A stretch of 24,625 nt of DNA, taken from JAURVT01 sp049059935. GTDB lineage: Bacteria > Actinomycetota > Actinomycetes > Propionibacteriales > Nocardioidaceae. Below the pieces are notes generated by a model that did not search any database, had not been told where the DNA came from, and saw nothing but the letters and a program-made list of their open reading frames with translations. A program made the position numbers and the translations under genes. This document shows positions 7,931-15,482 of the stretch, in pieces. The DNA lies in NCBI RefSeq assembly GCF_049059935.1, contig NZ_JBMGQR010000065.1, positions 1 through 24,625 of the forward strand. Reading direction: 5' to 3'. Each line of letters starts with the position of its first letter. Positions within the stretch are counted from its first letter, which is position 1.

Positions 7931-8893
7931 TCAGTCAAGGGGGTCGTGCGGTCCGGTCTGGATCACTTGCTGGTTGGTGACGATCCAGGCGGTGCAGTAC
8001 GTGGTGCTGGTATGGGACACGTTGCGATGGGAAGGGGTAAATGCGCTCCAGCTGGCCAAGACCAGCAAGGTGTCCGCCTGACGAACAGTCGGCGGCATGA
8101 GGTGGGGTGGTCCACGCAGGACGAGTCGGTCGCTGGAGTCGGTGGCCGCTACGCGCAAGAAGATGGAGAGGTCGTCGGCGTCGCGCCGTCGATTGTGGGT
8201 ACGTGTGATTTGTTGGACCTGCCCGGTGACGGCGACAGGGTGATCAGGTATCGAGTGGTCACGGGCCTGTTGTAGCAGCAGGTGGTGCCGGCTTGGCGGG
8301 AAGTACAGATCGCCCCAACCCAGTTCGGTGCTCGGTTGACCGTGGCCGGGTTGCCACAGGGCGGCGAATTTCAGCATCTGCCGCGGTTGGTCGTCGAAGT
8401 GTCGGAGCAGGTCGAGGATGCGGTGCGCGTCGGTGATGGACGACCGGGCCGGTGCGTCGGAGCCAGGTTGACCTGTCGACGATGGGCCATCGGAATCCTC
8501 CGCGCCTTTGGACGGTGTCATCGCGCGGTCATCGACCCGGTGGTCAGTGGTGGGGACCACCGGTGCGAGTACCCAGGTCGCGGCAATGTCGATGCCGCGA
8601 TGTCCCGCTGTGTGTTTCTCGTCGTTCGTCGACGCACTCGAAGGCCGCTGGTGTGGCAGGAAGGCGCAGGCGTCGTCATGGGGCGTGGAATCGTCGTCGA
8701 CGCGTGGCCAGGTGGCGAAATGGGCCAGGACGCGGGTGCCGCCGGCACGAGTGTGGGAGCGGCGGGGCGCGACACGGGCGGTGCAGCCTCCGCACAGCCA
8801 AACTCGGTGCCGGTGCTCGGCGTCGGTGGTGTCGATCTGGTGCGGGTACAGCCGGCAGGTGGGGTCGGCGGCAGCGCGGGCGTAATCAATCAC
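7931..8893 (-). CDS. Unknown protein with N-terminal Cys/His cluster
   Basis: 320 residues from the GTG at 8893, preceded by GGGGGAG seven bases upstream; an earlier GTG at 8923 would add ten residues. GTG overlaps the stop of the upstream gene (GTGA), which supports this start. The N-terminal part has C34-x2-C37, then LAHFATWP with H58, and C76, a spacing reminiscent of the zinc-ribbon start of CoiA-like proteins; this is weak resemblance only. A low-complexity polar linker (about 85-170) leads to a C-terminal region (170-320) with alternating hydrophobic strands (HPVAVTGQVQQITRT; LIVLASW-like). I do not recognise the family. It is the last gene of a run that begins with parA, so it is probably plasmid- or island-specific. 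Confidence 0.6.
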   Translation of the reverse strand: MIDYARAAADPTCRLYPHQIDTTDAEHRHRVWLCGGCTARVAPRRSHTRAGGTRVLAHFATWPRVDDDSTPHDDACAFLPHQRPSSASTNDEKHTAGHRGIDIAATWVLAPVVPTTDHRVDDRAMTPSKGAEDSDGPSSTGQPGSDAPARSSITDAHRILDLLRHFDDQPRQMLKFAALWQPGHGQPSTELGWGDLYFPPSRHHLLLQQARDHSIPDHPVAVTGQVQQITRTHNRRRDADDLSIFLRVAATDSSDRLVLRGPPHLMPPTVRQADTLLVLASWSAFTPSHRNVSHTSTTYCTAWIVTNQQVIQTGPHDPLD

Positions 8894-9219
8894 CGCCCGA
8901 CTCCCCCGACGTCCGAGCCCCACATCGCGGTCAACCCGACGTCCGCCTTCGGCTCGGCCGCCGGCGATGGGTCCAGAGGCGGGTCGTCGAGGCGAAATCT
9001 GCGGTCATCGACGGGGTCGCGGCGACGTTGGTTATGGAGCGCGACGGCTTCCCGGCGTACCCAATTGTCGGGGCGTCCCGGTGGGACGGCGAGGTCGTGT
9101 GCGGCGATCAGTCGGTGGCTGCCGGTCGATGAGACGGGCTGAGGTGGTTGCTGGCCCGACCTTGCGGTGCCTGGCGAGGTTTTCGCGCCAGAGCCGGTGT
9201 GTGCCGCCATCGCCCACAC
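8890..9219 (-). CDS. Unknown small protein upstream of the Cys/His-cluster gene
   Basis: 109 residues from a GTG at 9219. The stop at 8890 overlaps the GTG of the next gene (GTGA), the best evidence that the end of this frame is translated. The stretch LIAAHDLAVPPGRPDNWVRR then EAVALHNQRR looks like genuine protein. The first 35 codons are less convincing: a neighbouring frame there reads LWRENLARHRKVGPATTSAR and is just as plausible, so an error or real frameshift near 9100-9120 is possible. No domain is recognised. Confidence 0.45.
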   Translation of the reverse strand: MWAMAAHTGSGAKTSPGTARSGQQPPQPVSSTGSHRLIAAHDLAVPPGRPDNWVRREAVALHNQRRRDPVDDRRFRLDDPPLDPSPAAEPKADVGLTAMWGSDVGGVGR

Positions 9220-9235
9220 ATAGCAGGTTGCTATG
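9219..9235. promoter_or_regulatory. Perfect inverted repeat at the start of the 9219 gene
   Basis: CATAGCA-ggt-TGCTATG, two perfect 7-base arms with a 3-base spacer, overlaps the proposed GTG. This is a plausible operator or translational control site within the parA-led gene run. The binding protein is unknown; the nearby RHH protein is one candidate. Confidence 0.35.
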
Positions 9236-9698
9236 GGTTACGAGAAGTGTGACCGCTCAATTTTCGGACAGGCCGCGGCCATCGGTGCCGGAGAGCGGTC
9301 TGTAGGGCTACCGCTGTTGGGGTCGAAGTGATGCGTGCATCTACCCGCTGGCGGCTTCTTCGAGGCCGCAGCGGGTTGCTTCCTGCCGCTGGGCCGCATG
9401 GGCGTCCGAGCGACGGCGCTGCGGGCGCCGTCGATATGGGCCGGCGGACACTGGGTGGACGCAAGTGACAGCACCACGCCAGTGCCAGGCCGGTGAAATC
9501 ATCGGGTCCGATGCCTCGGTGGCTGGAATGCGGGTGCCAGGCCAAGTGGCGATCGCAGGTGGTCCAGGTGTTTTCCGCTTGAGCGTGACGATGGTGCGGG
9601 TCGCGGTGCGTGTACTCGAGCGTTGGCGGCATCCGGGGACGCTGTAGTGCTCGGCGGGAAGCCCTCCCCGCCCTGCGCAGCTGCGGTCGAAGAATCAC
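9231..9698 (-). CDS. Unconfirmed open frame after the RHH partition gene
   Basis: 155 codons from a GTG at 9698, seven bases after the stop of the partition gene, so translation could follow directly; an internal ATG at 9632 is an alternative. The first half includes THRDPHHRHAQAENTWTTCD and IGPDDFTGLALAWCCHL, which look protein-like and His/Cys-rich. The second half is Arg/Pro/Ser-rich, as expected from noncoding GC-rich DNA, so the real protein may be shorter or the gene frameshifted. No family is recognised. Confidence 0.35.
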   Translation of the reverse strand: MILRPQLRRAGRASRRALQRPRMPPTLEYTHRDPHHRHAQAENTWTTCDRHLAWHPHSSHRGIGPDDFTGLALAWCCHLRPPSVRRPISTAPAAPSLGRPCGPAAGSNPLRPRRSRQRVDARITSTPTAVALQTALRHRWPRPVRKLSGHTSRNP

Positions 9699-9704
9699 AT
9701 GCGC

Positions 9705-10346
9705 TCAGGCCAGGTGGTCCTTTAAGGAGGCGATAATCAGCTGGGTGCGAGTGGCGGCCCCCGTGGAGTCGACGAGTTCGTCCAGGACGGCCAGGGTGCC
9801 GGCGTCGAGACGGATCTCGGTGGCGACGCTTGCGGTGGCGGCACCACGCACCGCTGGTCGGGTAAACAGGGCACCAGCGCCGCTGGTGGGCCGCTGCTCG
9901 GCGGCGACGAGGTCACCGAGGGTTCCGGCAATGTGGGCGGCCTCGATAGCGTCCAGGACGACGTGCGCCTGGCTGGTGCCGTCCCGGCTGACCCGCTCGG
10001 TCAGTCCGCGTGCGAGGTCCTCGCCGAGCCGGAACGGCACTCGGCGGGTGCCGCCCGTGGTTTGGGAATTGGGCTGGGCCGCGCGCGCGGGTTGGGTCGC
10101 CTGTTCCCTGCGGGTCCGCCCCGGCGTCGAGGGGCGGGGGCTGGCGGCCCGGGCGGTCTGTGCCCGCGTGTCGGTGCTGGGTGTTGACTTCTCCGACATT
10201 TCCGATGTGGCGTCGGTGCGACTGGCGGTCGCCGATTCGCTCGGGTCGGTGTCGTCGGTGGGGTCGACGGCGGGCAGTGGCTGCCTCTTGGTAGCTGGTT
10301 TGGCCAGGATCCCCTCGAGGCTGCGGAACCTGGTGGACTCGCTCAT
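9705..10346 (-). CDS. RHH DNA-binding partition protein (ParB-like role)
   Basis: 213 residues. Residues 1-100 are polar and rich in Ser/Thr/Pro/Arg, probably disordered. The C-terminal part (about 168-213) reads SVATEIRLDAGTLAVLDELV then GAATRTQLIIASLKDHL, the strand-helix-helix pattern of ribbon-helix-helix DNA-binding proteins. Its ATG overlaps the stop of parA (ATGA), the usual order of a partition operon. By analogy with type Ib systems (ParG, omega, ParR-like adaptors) it should bind the repeat array upstream of parA and contact ParA. The long linker and C-terminal position of the RHH domain are less usual. It has no classical ParB nuclease/HTH domain. Confidence 0.75.
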   Translation of the reverse strand: MSESTRFRSLEGILAKPATKRQPLPAVDPTDDTDPSESATASRTDATSEMSEKSTPSTDTRAQTARAASPRPSTPGRTRREQATQPARAAQPNSQTTGGTRRVPFRLGEDLARGLTERVSRDGTSQAHVVLDAIEAAHIAGTLGDLVAAEQRPTSGAGALFTRPAVRGAATASVATEIRLDAGTLAVLDELVDSTGAATRTQLIIASLKDHLA

Positions 10347-11257
10347 GCCACTCCCCTGCTCTGGGTCTCCAGGTGGTCCAGTCGTTGCAACACCTGCTCG
10401 GTGACGGCGACGTAGTCTGCGGCCAGCGCCGGCGCCGATCCGGGCAGCCGTTGTGGGGCAGTGCCGTCGCGCAGGGACTTCCAGAACGGCTGAGCACCTT
10501 CGACCTTCTCCGCGAGCTCGTGGACCAGCAGGCCCTTCGCGCGGGTCTCGCGAGCGACGGCGTCGCTGGCGCGGATCGTGGCGTCGAAGAGCGGCGCGAC
10601 AGTCCCCACGGTGGCGGCGATGTCGGCGGCGGCGTCGGCGCGGACCCGAGTGGCTGCGGTGGGGACGCCGGTGAGGACGACGCCCAGCAGGTCGAGCTGA
10701 TGGACGTCGCTGCGCGCGTCGACGACGCGTTCGGCGATTCGTCCGATGGCGCGGATGGAGGAGGCGTCGGCTTTGGTGGGAATGAGGAGCCAGCGAGCGG
10801 CGCCCAGCGCGATGACCTGCAAGGTGACGTCGATGGGTGGGGTGTCGACGACGACGAGGTCGTATTGGCCGGCCAGGGGCGCCAGGCTGCGAGCGAGCAA
10901 GTCGGTGGTCGATGCACCACGCGACAACCGAGAGACCAGTGCGCCAGTGACGTCGGAGAGGTGCTCGCCTCCTGTGATGACGTCGAGGTTCGGGCGGACG
11001 TCGGTGAGGGTCGGTCGTAGCGCAGAGCCGGTGACCAGGGCTGCCGCGAGTTGTTCGCCGTGGTCGTCGGTGTTGTCGTCGAAATAGCCCAGATCGTCGG
11101 ACAGATCACCTTGGGGGTCAAGGTCGACGAGCAGGGTGTGGTACCCAGCAGCTGCGGCAAGGCCGGCGAGGTTCGCCGACAGGCTCGTCTTCGTGACCCC
11201 TCCTTTGCCGTTGGCAACGCAGACGACGCGAGCGAGACGGTCGTAGTCGATGTCCAT
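10343..11257 (-). CDS. parA: ParA-family partition ATPase
   Basis: 304 residues from ATG 11257 (AGGA eight bases upstream). It starts MDIDYDRLARVVCVANGKGG; the deviant Walker A motif KGGVTKTS lies at 18-25, followed by LLVDLDPQGDLSDDLGY (motif A') and a Walker B-like strand YDLVVVDTPP. This is the standard set of a ParA/MinD-type ATPase that moves plasmids or chromosome loci on a nucleoid gradient. There is no N-terminal HTH, as in the short type Ib ParAs, so autoregulation probably falls to the RHH partner. A TTGACA hexamer on the minus strand (11384-11379) lies about 120 bases upstream, within the repeat array. Its presence suggests an integrated plasmid or a plasmid-like island. Confidence 0.93.
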   Translation of the reverse strand: MDIDYDRLARVVCVANGKGGVTKTSLSANLAGLAAAAGYHTLLVDLDPQGDLSDDLGYFDDNTDDHGEQLAAALVTGSALRPTLTDVRPNLDVITGGEHLSDVTGALVSRLSRGASTTDLLARSLAPLAGQYDLVVVDTPPIDVTLQVIALGAARWLLIPTKADASSIRAIGRIAERVVDARSDVHQLDLLGVVLTGVPTAATRVRADAAADIAATVGTVAPLFDATIRASDAVARETRAKGLLVHELAEKVEGAQPFWKSLRDGTAPQRLPGSAPALAADYVAVTEQVLQRLDHLETQSRGVA

Positions 11258-11376
11258 GTGGGGATCCTGGCGGGTGACCGCCCGTCGGTCCAGCAGGCGC
11301 GCCGGTCGATGCATCTGCTGTGTGGGCGGATGATCATCCCGCTGACATGTCGTGTGTCGAAGCTGTGTGGTCGACG

Positions 11377-11569
11377 TGTGTCAACACGGGCGTCAACGCC
11401 TGTGGCTAACCAGTTGAGTACACATCTGGACGACCACTGTTGCACCATTTGTTGCGCCACACGTTGCTCCGCTGGTGCCACCATGTGGTGCTTCATGCGT
11501 TGCACCATCCGCTACGCCGTATGGCCACACGTAGTCGCACCATGTGTCCTGCCATACGTGGTGTCATAT
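11377..11569. repeat. 12-bp-periodic degenerate repeat array, candidate partition site
   Basis: Upstream of parA the DNA falls into successive 12-base units. The clearest run, from 11439, is GTTGCACCATTT, GTTGCGCCACAC, GTTGCTCCGCTG, GTGCCACCATGT, GGTGCTTCATGC, GTTGCACCATCC, GCTACGCCGTAT, an 11-base unit, GTCGCACCATGT, GTCCTGCCATAC, GTGGTGTCATAT; the consensus is near GTTGCACCATNN. Four further 12-base units at 11377-11424 carry GTCAAC or related cores. Short tandem repeats upstream of parA are typical centromeres and operators for RHH partition proteins (family knowledge). That this is the binding site of the 9705-10346 protein is inference. A role as replication iterons cannot be excluded. 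Confidence 0.65.
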
Positions 11570-11825
11570 GACTGTCATCGACGATCTCAGCCCACGCCCG
11601 TGGACGGGCGGACCGCCGACTCTCCACTGGTGGACCGGTTTCGATTCCGCGCGGCACTGTGCCGACCTCTCTCGACTGACACCCCGGTGGCCAACCGACA
11701 AGGTGTCCGCATTCTCAACGCTCGTTCATCGATTCAAGCGCAAGCTCTCCTGGGGGCCTTTCACAGCGGCGCCCGTCAAGGAGGAGCAACGACGGGCGGC
11801 TTGCTGGCCTGGACCCATGGTGTAG
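11568..11825 (+). CDS. Small hypothetical protein divergent from parA
   Basis: 85 residues from ATG 11568, which lies in the last unit of the repeat array. The sequence includes LHWWTGFDSARHCADLSRLT and STLVHRFKRKLSWGPFTAAP, which is protein-like. Third-position GC is about 72 percent, lower than in the clear genes. No Shine-Dalgarno is visible, so a leaderless start would be needed. An AAGGAGGAG lies inside the frame near 11778, with no good start after it. No family is recognised. Confidence 0.33.
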   Translation: MTVIDDLSPRPWTGGPPTLHWWTGFDSARHCADLSRLTPRWPTDKVSAFSTLVHRFKRKLSWGPFTAAPVKEEQRRAACWPGPMV

Positions 11826-12615
11826 CGGTCTTGAGGCCGACACCAAGCGATAGGGGCTCGCCGGGCGTGTACAGGGCGGGCCAGGGGCCGGGGCGGTAGT
11901 CCTGCGCCCACTTTCGCTTGTCGGAATTCGCTCCATGTTTCGAGCAGTTACGTTCGCGAACTTCGCCATACCCTGTTTGCAGGGCTCTGGCTCGAGTTTC
12001 TCGCTCGAGTGGATGACACTCATGACACGGATGTGCGCCATGGACGCGCAGCGTGGTTACGTACCTACTGAGAGCCGCCCTGAGGACCCGAGACCTTCAG
12101 GGCGGTTTCCCCACGTTCGGAGCGGGTTGGTCGGGCCACCGGGCCGAGGTAGTGGCGCGACTGTGTCTGACCGTGCGCGAGTTCGTGCATCTGGGATAAG
12201 CCGAGGTGGGCGTCAGGCACGATCTCGATTAACGTCCCTGGTCAGTACATGTTGTCGGCCGGAGAGCAAGAACGTCACCTTGTGCACCGCAACGGCGGTC
12301 ACGGGAGGGCCGTTCCCAGGGCTCCCCGTCGAAGCCCCAAGAACGGCGACTACGACGCGACACCGCCTATCGCCACAGGGCGGGCAGGGCGGCGCCGCGG
12401 TCTCGATCATCACCGCTTCGTCCTGCACCCAACACGTGGTCTTCCCTGCACGGGGCGGGGTGGTTCGAGTCGGTGACAACTCCGGGTCAAGGTTTGCTCA
12501 GGAATCCCTTCCTGACCAATCTGATTGGCGCTGGGGCGCGGCTTGACGGTGAGACTGGGCCGGTGGGTTCGGGCCCGCGCCGCTGATAGACCCTTCTGAC
12601 GAACAGGACTGGCCC
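11826..12615. other. Long gene-poor stretch
   Basis: Open frames here overlap on both strands and show neither domains nor consistent codon bias. Visible items are a GCTCGAGT direct repeat near 11989-12012, the hairpin at 12075-12110 and the leader of the 12616 gene. It may be island spacer, a degraded gene or an RNA-coding region. Confidence 0.45.
12075..12110 (+). terminator. Rho-independent-like terminator
   Basis: CCGCCCTGA (12075-12083) pairs with TCAGGGCGG (12097-12105), nine perfect pairs that extend with a bulge through AGG/CCT, and is followed by TTTCC. The T-tract favours termination of plus-strand transcripts, yet no clear plus-strand gene precedes it. It could end the 11568 transcript or an unrecognised small RNA. 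Confidence 0.5.
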
Positions 12616-12855
12616 ATGCCTCTCGCGACAAACGTCTCATTCCTGGCCACTGCGCCTCTGGTTGTCCCGGGGGCCATCACGGTCGCCGAGGCCGCAACGA
12701 GGCTGGGAATTTCGCCGCGCACGGTGCGTCGCTGGGTAGAGCGGGGGCGTCTGAGTGCGTCGACGTCTGGCGATGGCCGGATCTTGCTCAGCAGCGACGC
12801 GGTCGAAGACATGAGGGCGCGTGTCACGACTGACCCTGCATGCTTGTTGTGGTGA
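12616..12855 (+). CDS. Excisionase-like HTH DNA-binding protein
   Basis: 79 residues; ATG 12616 has AGGA seven bases upstream. From residue 22 it reads TVAEAATRLGISPRTVRRWV, then ERGRLSAS and a short wing before an acidic helix (SSDAVEDMRARV). This is the HTH_17/MerR-like fold of excisionases, AlpA-type regulators and many phage or ICE directionality factors. It should bind DNA as a small regulator; whether it directs excision cannot be said, because no integrase is visible in the window. Its place in gene-poor DNA between partition and replication genes fits a mobile-element gene. Confidence 0.8.
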   Translation: MPLATNVSFLATAPLVVPGAITVAEAATRLGISPRTVRRWVERGRLSASTSGDGRILLSSDAVEDMRARVTTDPACLLW

Positions 12856-12934
12856 CGGCCCCCAGCGAGCTGGTCCTGCGAACAGCAGCGGCCGTGGGGG
12901 AACTCGCGTATGAACGCCGCGCAGCCGCTGAACA

Positions 12935-13250
12935 TCACGTATGCCCCTGTACGGTGCCGGCGGATACTTTCAGAGCGTGTGCGATATCTGTCATCGCTTG
13001 GCCATCTGCAAGTAGTTCATGACCTCCAGTCCGCGGGGTCCAAGCAGGCGCGAGTGTGTGACTCAGAGACTGCAGTGGGCCTGGTGTCGCAGTCGGGCAC
13101 GGCGATGCCGACCAGTGCCCGGGCGTGCACCGCGGGCCCGAACCGGTCGTAGACGCGACGGGCGTGGGTGCGAGTTGTTGCCAGGATGAGCACAATTTCG
13201 GCGGCAATCTCAGAGCCGGTGGCCTCGGAGCACCGCAGCCGGAGGAGCTG
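12935..13250 (-). pseudogene. Frameshifted relic with LuxR-type HTH end
   Basis: The last 28 codons before the stop at 12935 read ELLADGQAMTDIAHALKVSA then GTVQGHT, the recognition region of a LuxR/NarL-type HTH (compare family pattern LLA-G-S-x-x-IA-x-x-L-x-V-S-x-x-TV). The residues that should precede it (GPRGLEVM) are in a different frame, implying a one-base indel near 13019-13025. Further upstream a third frame gives EIAAEIVLILATTRTHARRV then YDRFGPAVHARALVGIAVPD, also protein-like. I read this as a decayed regulator or two adjoining relics. Confidence 0.4.
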
Positions 13251-13304
13251 CTGCCGTCGGTGCCTCGGCCCGTGGTTGAGGCTTTGCGAGAGTGTTTGGC
13301 ACCG

Positions 13305-13790
13305 CTACTCCTGGGATCGGGGCGTTCGGTGTGCATGCGTGTGAGCGCCGCGGCGTGAGGGAACGGGCCGTTGATCGACGTGGAAGTTCGTGTTGGGCCG
13401 CGTCGAGTTGGCGTTGGGCGTCCTCTGGTTGGCTTGCCCGCCGGTGGGGAATCCGGTCACTGGAGCGAGTCCGCCGATCACGGCACTGGCTCGGCGCGCT
13501 GACACGCCCAACAGCTGGGCCAGCGGCGTCACGCTCAGTCCCGTGTGCCATCGCAGCTCGTGTGCGGAGGAGGGCTCGCTCATGAGCGCCAGGTCCATCC
13601 TCGGTGCCCGCCATGCGGCTGACAGTGCGACGAGACCGGCCTGTGTTGGTGTAGCGAAGCCGCTTCCGAGGGCGCCGACCGGGGAACCGGCAGGCCGGCC
13701 ATAGCCGCGAACTGTAGGTGGGTGACCTCGGTGCGGGCGACGGCCTGGCGGAACCATCACAGGCTCTGCGTCACCCAAACCCCCCGACAT
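13305..13790 (-). CDS. Hypothetical protein with possible HTH
   Basis: Up to 161 codons; the true start is uncertain. GC-rich third positions and protein-like composition are clearest from QAGLVALSAAWRAPRMDLAL onward. A helix-turn-helix-like stretch, TPLAQLLGVSARRASAVIGG, suggests DNA binding. The C-terminal 60 residues are polar, rich in Asn, Arg, His and Thr, probably disordered. The gene diverges from the membrane diguanylate cyclase at 13936, so a regulatory link is possible. No family is recognised and it may be part of the neighbouring decayed DNA. Confidence 0.42.
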   Translation of the reverse strand: MSGGLGDAEPVMVPPGRRPHRGHPPTVRGYGRPAGSPVGALGSGFATPTQAGLVALSAAWRAPRMDLALMSEPSSAHELRWHTGLSVTPLAQLLGVSARRASAVIGGLAPVTGFPTGGQANQRTPNANSTRPNTNFHVDQRPVPSRRGAHTHAHRTPRSQE

Positions 13791-13909
13791 CGCCCACCCC
13801 GGTCTTCACATGTATGCGCCGCGCGCGGCCGGCGGGGCTTGCTGTCGTCGGCAGACGTTCTGGTCGTGAGTTTGACCGTTCCGCTCAGTTCCACTCCGCA
13901 TGGCCCGAT

Positions 13910-13936
13910 CTAGTCATAACTAGGTAGATAGGCTGG
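13910..13936 (+). promoter_or_regulatory. Probable promoter with palindrome, leaderless start
   Basis: A CTAGT-cata-ACTAG palindrome (13910-13923) is followed by TAGATA (13925-13930), a good -10 hexamer. Transcription would begin six to seven bases later, at the GTG of the diguanylate cyclase gene, which lacks a clear ribosome site. This suggests a leaderless mRNA under control of a repressor or activator that binds the palindrome. No -35 match is visible. Confidence 0.4.
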
Positions 13937-15021
13937 TGCATGAGCGAGGCGTTGGGACGGCGATGATGGCGATGGCTTCTGTGAGCAGGACACGGGGGCG
14001 GGCGGTGCTGCCGTCCGTCAAACGCCCCCATCCAATAGCTGCGGATTCCGTTTCGGCGCTGCCGCCCCTGGATCTGCCGGCCGAATCATCGGTGTGGCAC
14101 ACCCGGGAGCGGGCGAACACCTACGGCGCCGCTGGGGTGGCGTTGTTCAGCGTGGTGGCGGTGCTGACCAGTTGGGAGACCGGTGAGGTCACCTCCACGG
14201 TCGTTGCGGGCGCGGCCGCCTGGGTGGTCATGAGCGCGGTGGTGTGGGCGGGGCTGCGTGACTCGCCGCCGCGCCGGATGTTGGTTTGGCCGGTGCTGTT
14301 GTCGCTGTCCATCTTGGGCTTGTCGCTGGTCTCACCGACCGCCGCCGCCTTGTTGGTCGGCGCCCAGACGTTGGGGTTCGTGTTTGCGGGGCAGACGAAC
14401 CCGCCTGGCTGGTTCGTGGTGCTGCTGCCGATTGCGTGGGTCGCGGCGTGGCTGTCGTTCGGGCTGCCGGTGCGCGAGACGTTGATCCGGCTGTCGATTG
14501 CGACACTGATCTGGGCGGTCTGCGCTGAGATCCCCGCCCGGTTGTTGCGCAAGCTGCAGCACCTGGCGACCACCGACCCTCTGACTGGGTTGTCGAACCG
14601 GGCCGAGCTGAACCGCGCCATGGCCGAGCTCACTCGAGACTCTGCCGCCGGTGGCGTGGCACCGGCGCTGGTGCTGATCGATCTGGACCATTTCAAGGCC
14701 TACAACGACACCCATGGACATCTGGGCGGCGATGAGCTGCTGCGCGCCTTTGGTGACTGCATCAGGGCCAACACCCGCCGCAACGACCGGACCTACAGGT
14801 TCGGTGGTGAGGAGTTCCTGCTCGTGTTCGACCAGGTCGGTCAGCAGCAGGCCGCCGTGCTGGTGCAGCGGCTACGCACCGCCTGGGCTCGGCACCCGTC
14901 GGGCTCGACGTTCTCGGCCGGGATCGCTACCGCGTTGAGCCGCGCCGATGAGTGCCTGTATGAGGCCAAGGCCGCCGGGCGCAACACCACCGTCGTAGCC
15001 CGGGCCGAACAACCCGTCTGA
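13936..15021 (+). CDS. Membrane diguanylate cyclase (GGEEF), copy 1
   Basis: 361 residues if GTG 13936 is used; ATG at 13963 is an alternative. Residues 1-60 are polar. Five or six membrane segments span about 64-200 and include the conserved AQTLGFVFAGQTNPPG loop, which is shared with the 21711 protein. The GGDEF domain (about 210-355) has DPLTGLSNR, LIDLDHFKAYND and GGEEF at 290-294. The inhibitory I-site RxxD is present as RRND (281-284), so product feedback is expected. It makes c-di-GMP from two GTP. The domain is compact: the usual 15-20 residues between SAGIAT and RADECLYEAK are missing. It stands first in a plus-strand run with the 15123 gene and the DUF1059-EAL pair. Confidence 0.93.
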   Translation: MHERGVGTAMMAMASVSRTRGRAVLPSVKRPHPIAADSVSALPPLDLPAESSVWHTRERANTYGAAGVALFSVVAVLTSWETGEVTSTVVAGAAAWVVMSAVVWAGLRDSPPRRMLVWPVLLSLSILGLSLVSPTAAALLVGAQTLGFVFAGQTNPPGWFVVLLPIAWVAAWLSFGLPVRETLIRLSIATLIWAVCAEIPARLLRKLQHLATTDPLTGLSNRAELNRAMAELTRDSAAGGVAPALVLIDLDHFKAYNDTHGHLGGDELLRAFGDCIRANTRRNDRTYRFGGEEFLLVFDQVGQQQAAVLVQRLRTAWARHPSGSTFSAGIATALSRADECLYEAKAAGRNTTVVARAEQPV

Positions 15022-15122
15022 ACCTACGTGGAACTGACAGACACCGTGCTCATCTCGGTTCACGATCACAACCGGGGCTACCGGCGCGGCCGGTGATGTC
15101 CACTCATCATCACGGGGGAGTC

Positions 15123-15482
15123 ATGCGATCAGTGGTGCACATCTTCGACGGCTACATCGTCACCCAAGGCCGCGTTCGGGGCCGCTGCTCCTGCGGGTTT
15201 CTGACCACACCGCAGAGCGCCCGACGAGCGGCCCGCCAGCAGCTGCAGCTCAGCCACGGGTTCACCGAGACGGTGTGCGACGCATGCGGACGCGGCGACT
15301 GGTCCCGCACCGGCGCAGGCGCGGGACTGCCAGCATCCCTGGTCGCGCGGGTCGACGCTGCCACCGGCGACGAACGGTTGCTCTGCGCCGAGAGCAGCGG
15401 TGGGTGCGACCTGACCACGCACCTGGGCCCCGAAGCCGCCCAACAGCTCGCCGACGCCATCGCGGACGCGACCCGGTCGTGA
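15123..15482 (+). CDS. Unknown small protein with Cys clusters
   Basis: 119 residues from ATG 15123; ATG 15096 and GTG 15132 are alternatives, and GGGGGAG at 15114-15120 sits best for the GTG. The N-terminal half has RCSCGFLTTPQSARRAARQQ and then VCDACGRGDW, so CxC plus CxxC could bind one zinc. The second half includes LCAESSGGCDL and a final helix (GPEAAQQLADAIADA). No family is recognised. It starts about 100 bases after the diguanylate cyclase and precedes the DUF1059-EAL pair on the same strand, so a role in the same pathway is possible but unproven. Confidence 0.65.
   Translation: MRSVVHIFDGYIVTQGRVRGRCSCGFLTTPQSARRAARQQLQLSHGFTETVCDACGRGDWSRTGAGAGLPASLVARVDAATGDERLLCAESSGGCDLTTHLGPEAAQQLADAIADATRS

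Noticed and set aside
8282..9142. 286-codon plus-strand frame opposite the Cys/His-cluster gene
   Set aside because: The minus-strand frames have the GTGA overlap, ribosome site and structured Cys/His spacing; the plus frame looks like their reverse complement.
9913..11508. 531-codon minus-strand frame over parA and the RHH gene
   Set aside because: The product is Ser/Thr/Pro/Arg-rich noise; the ParA and RHH frames carry the real motifs.
11377..11569. Reading the repeat array as a CRISPR
   Set aside because: Units are 12 bases, degenerate and contiguous with no unique spacers.
12440..12480. GGTTCGAGTC resembling a tRNA T-arm
   Set aside because: No acceptor stem, anticodon arm or CCA context can be folded around it.
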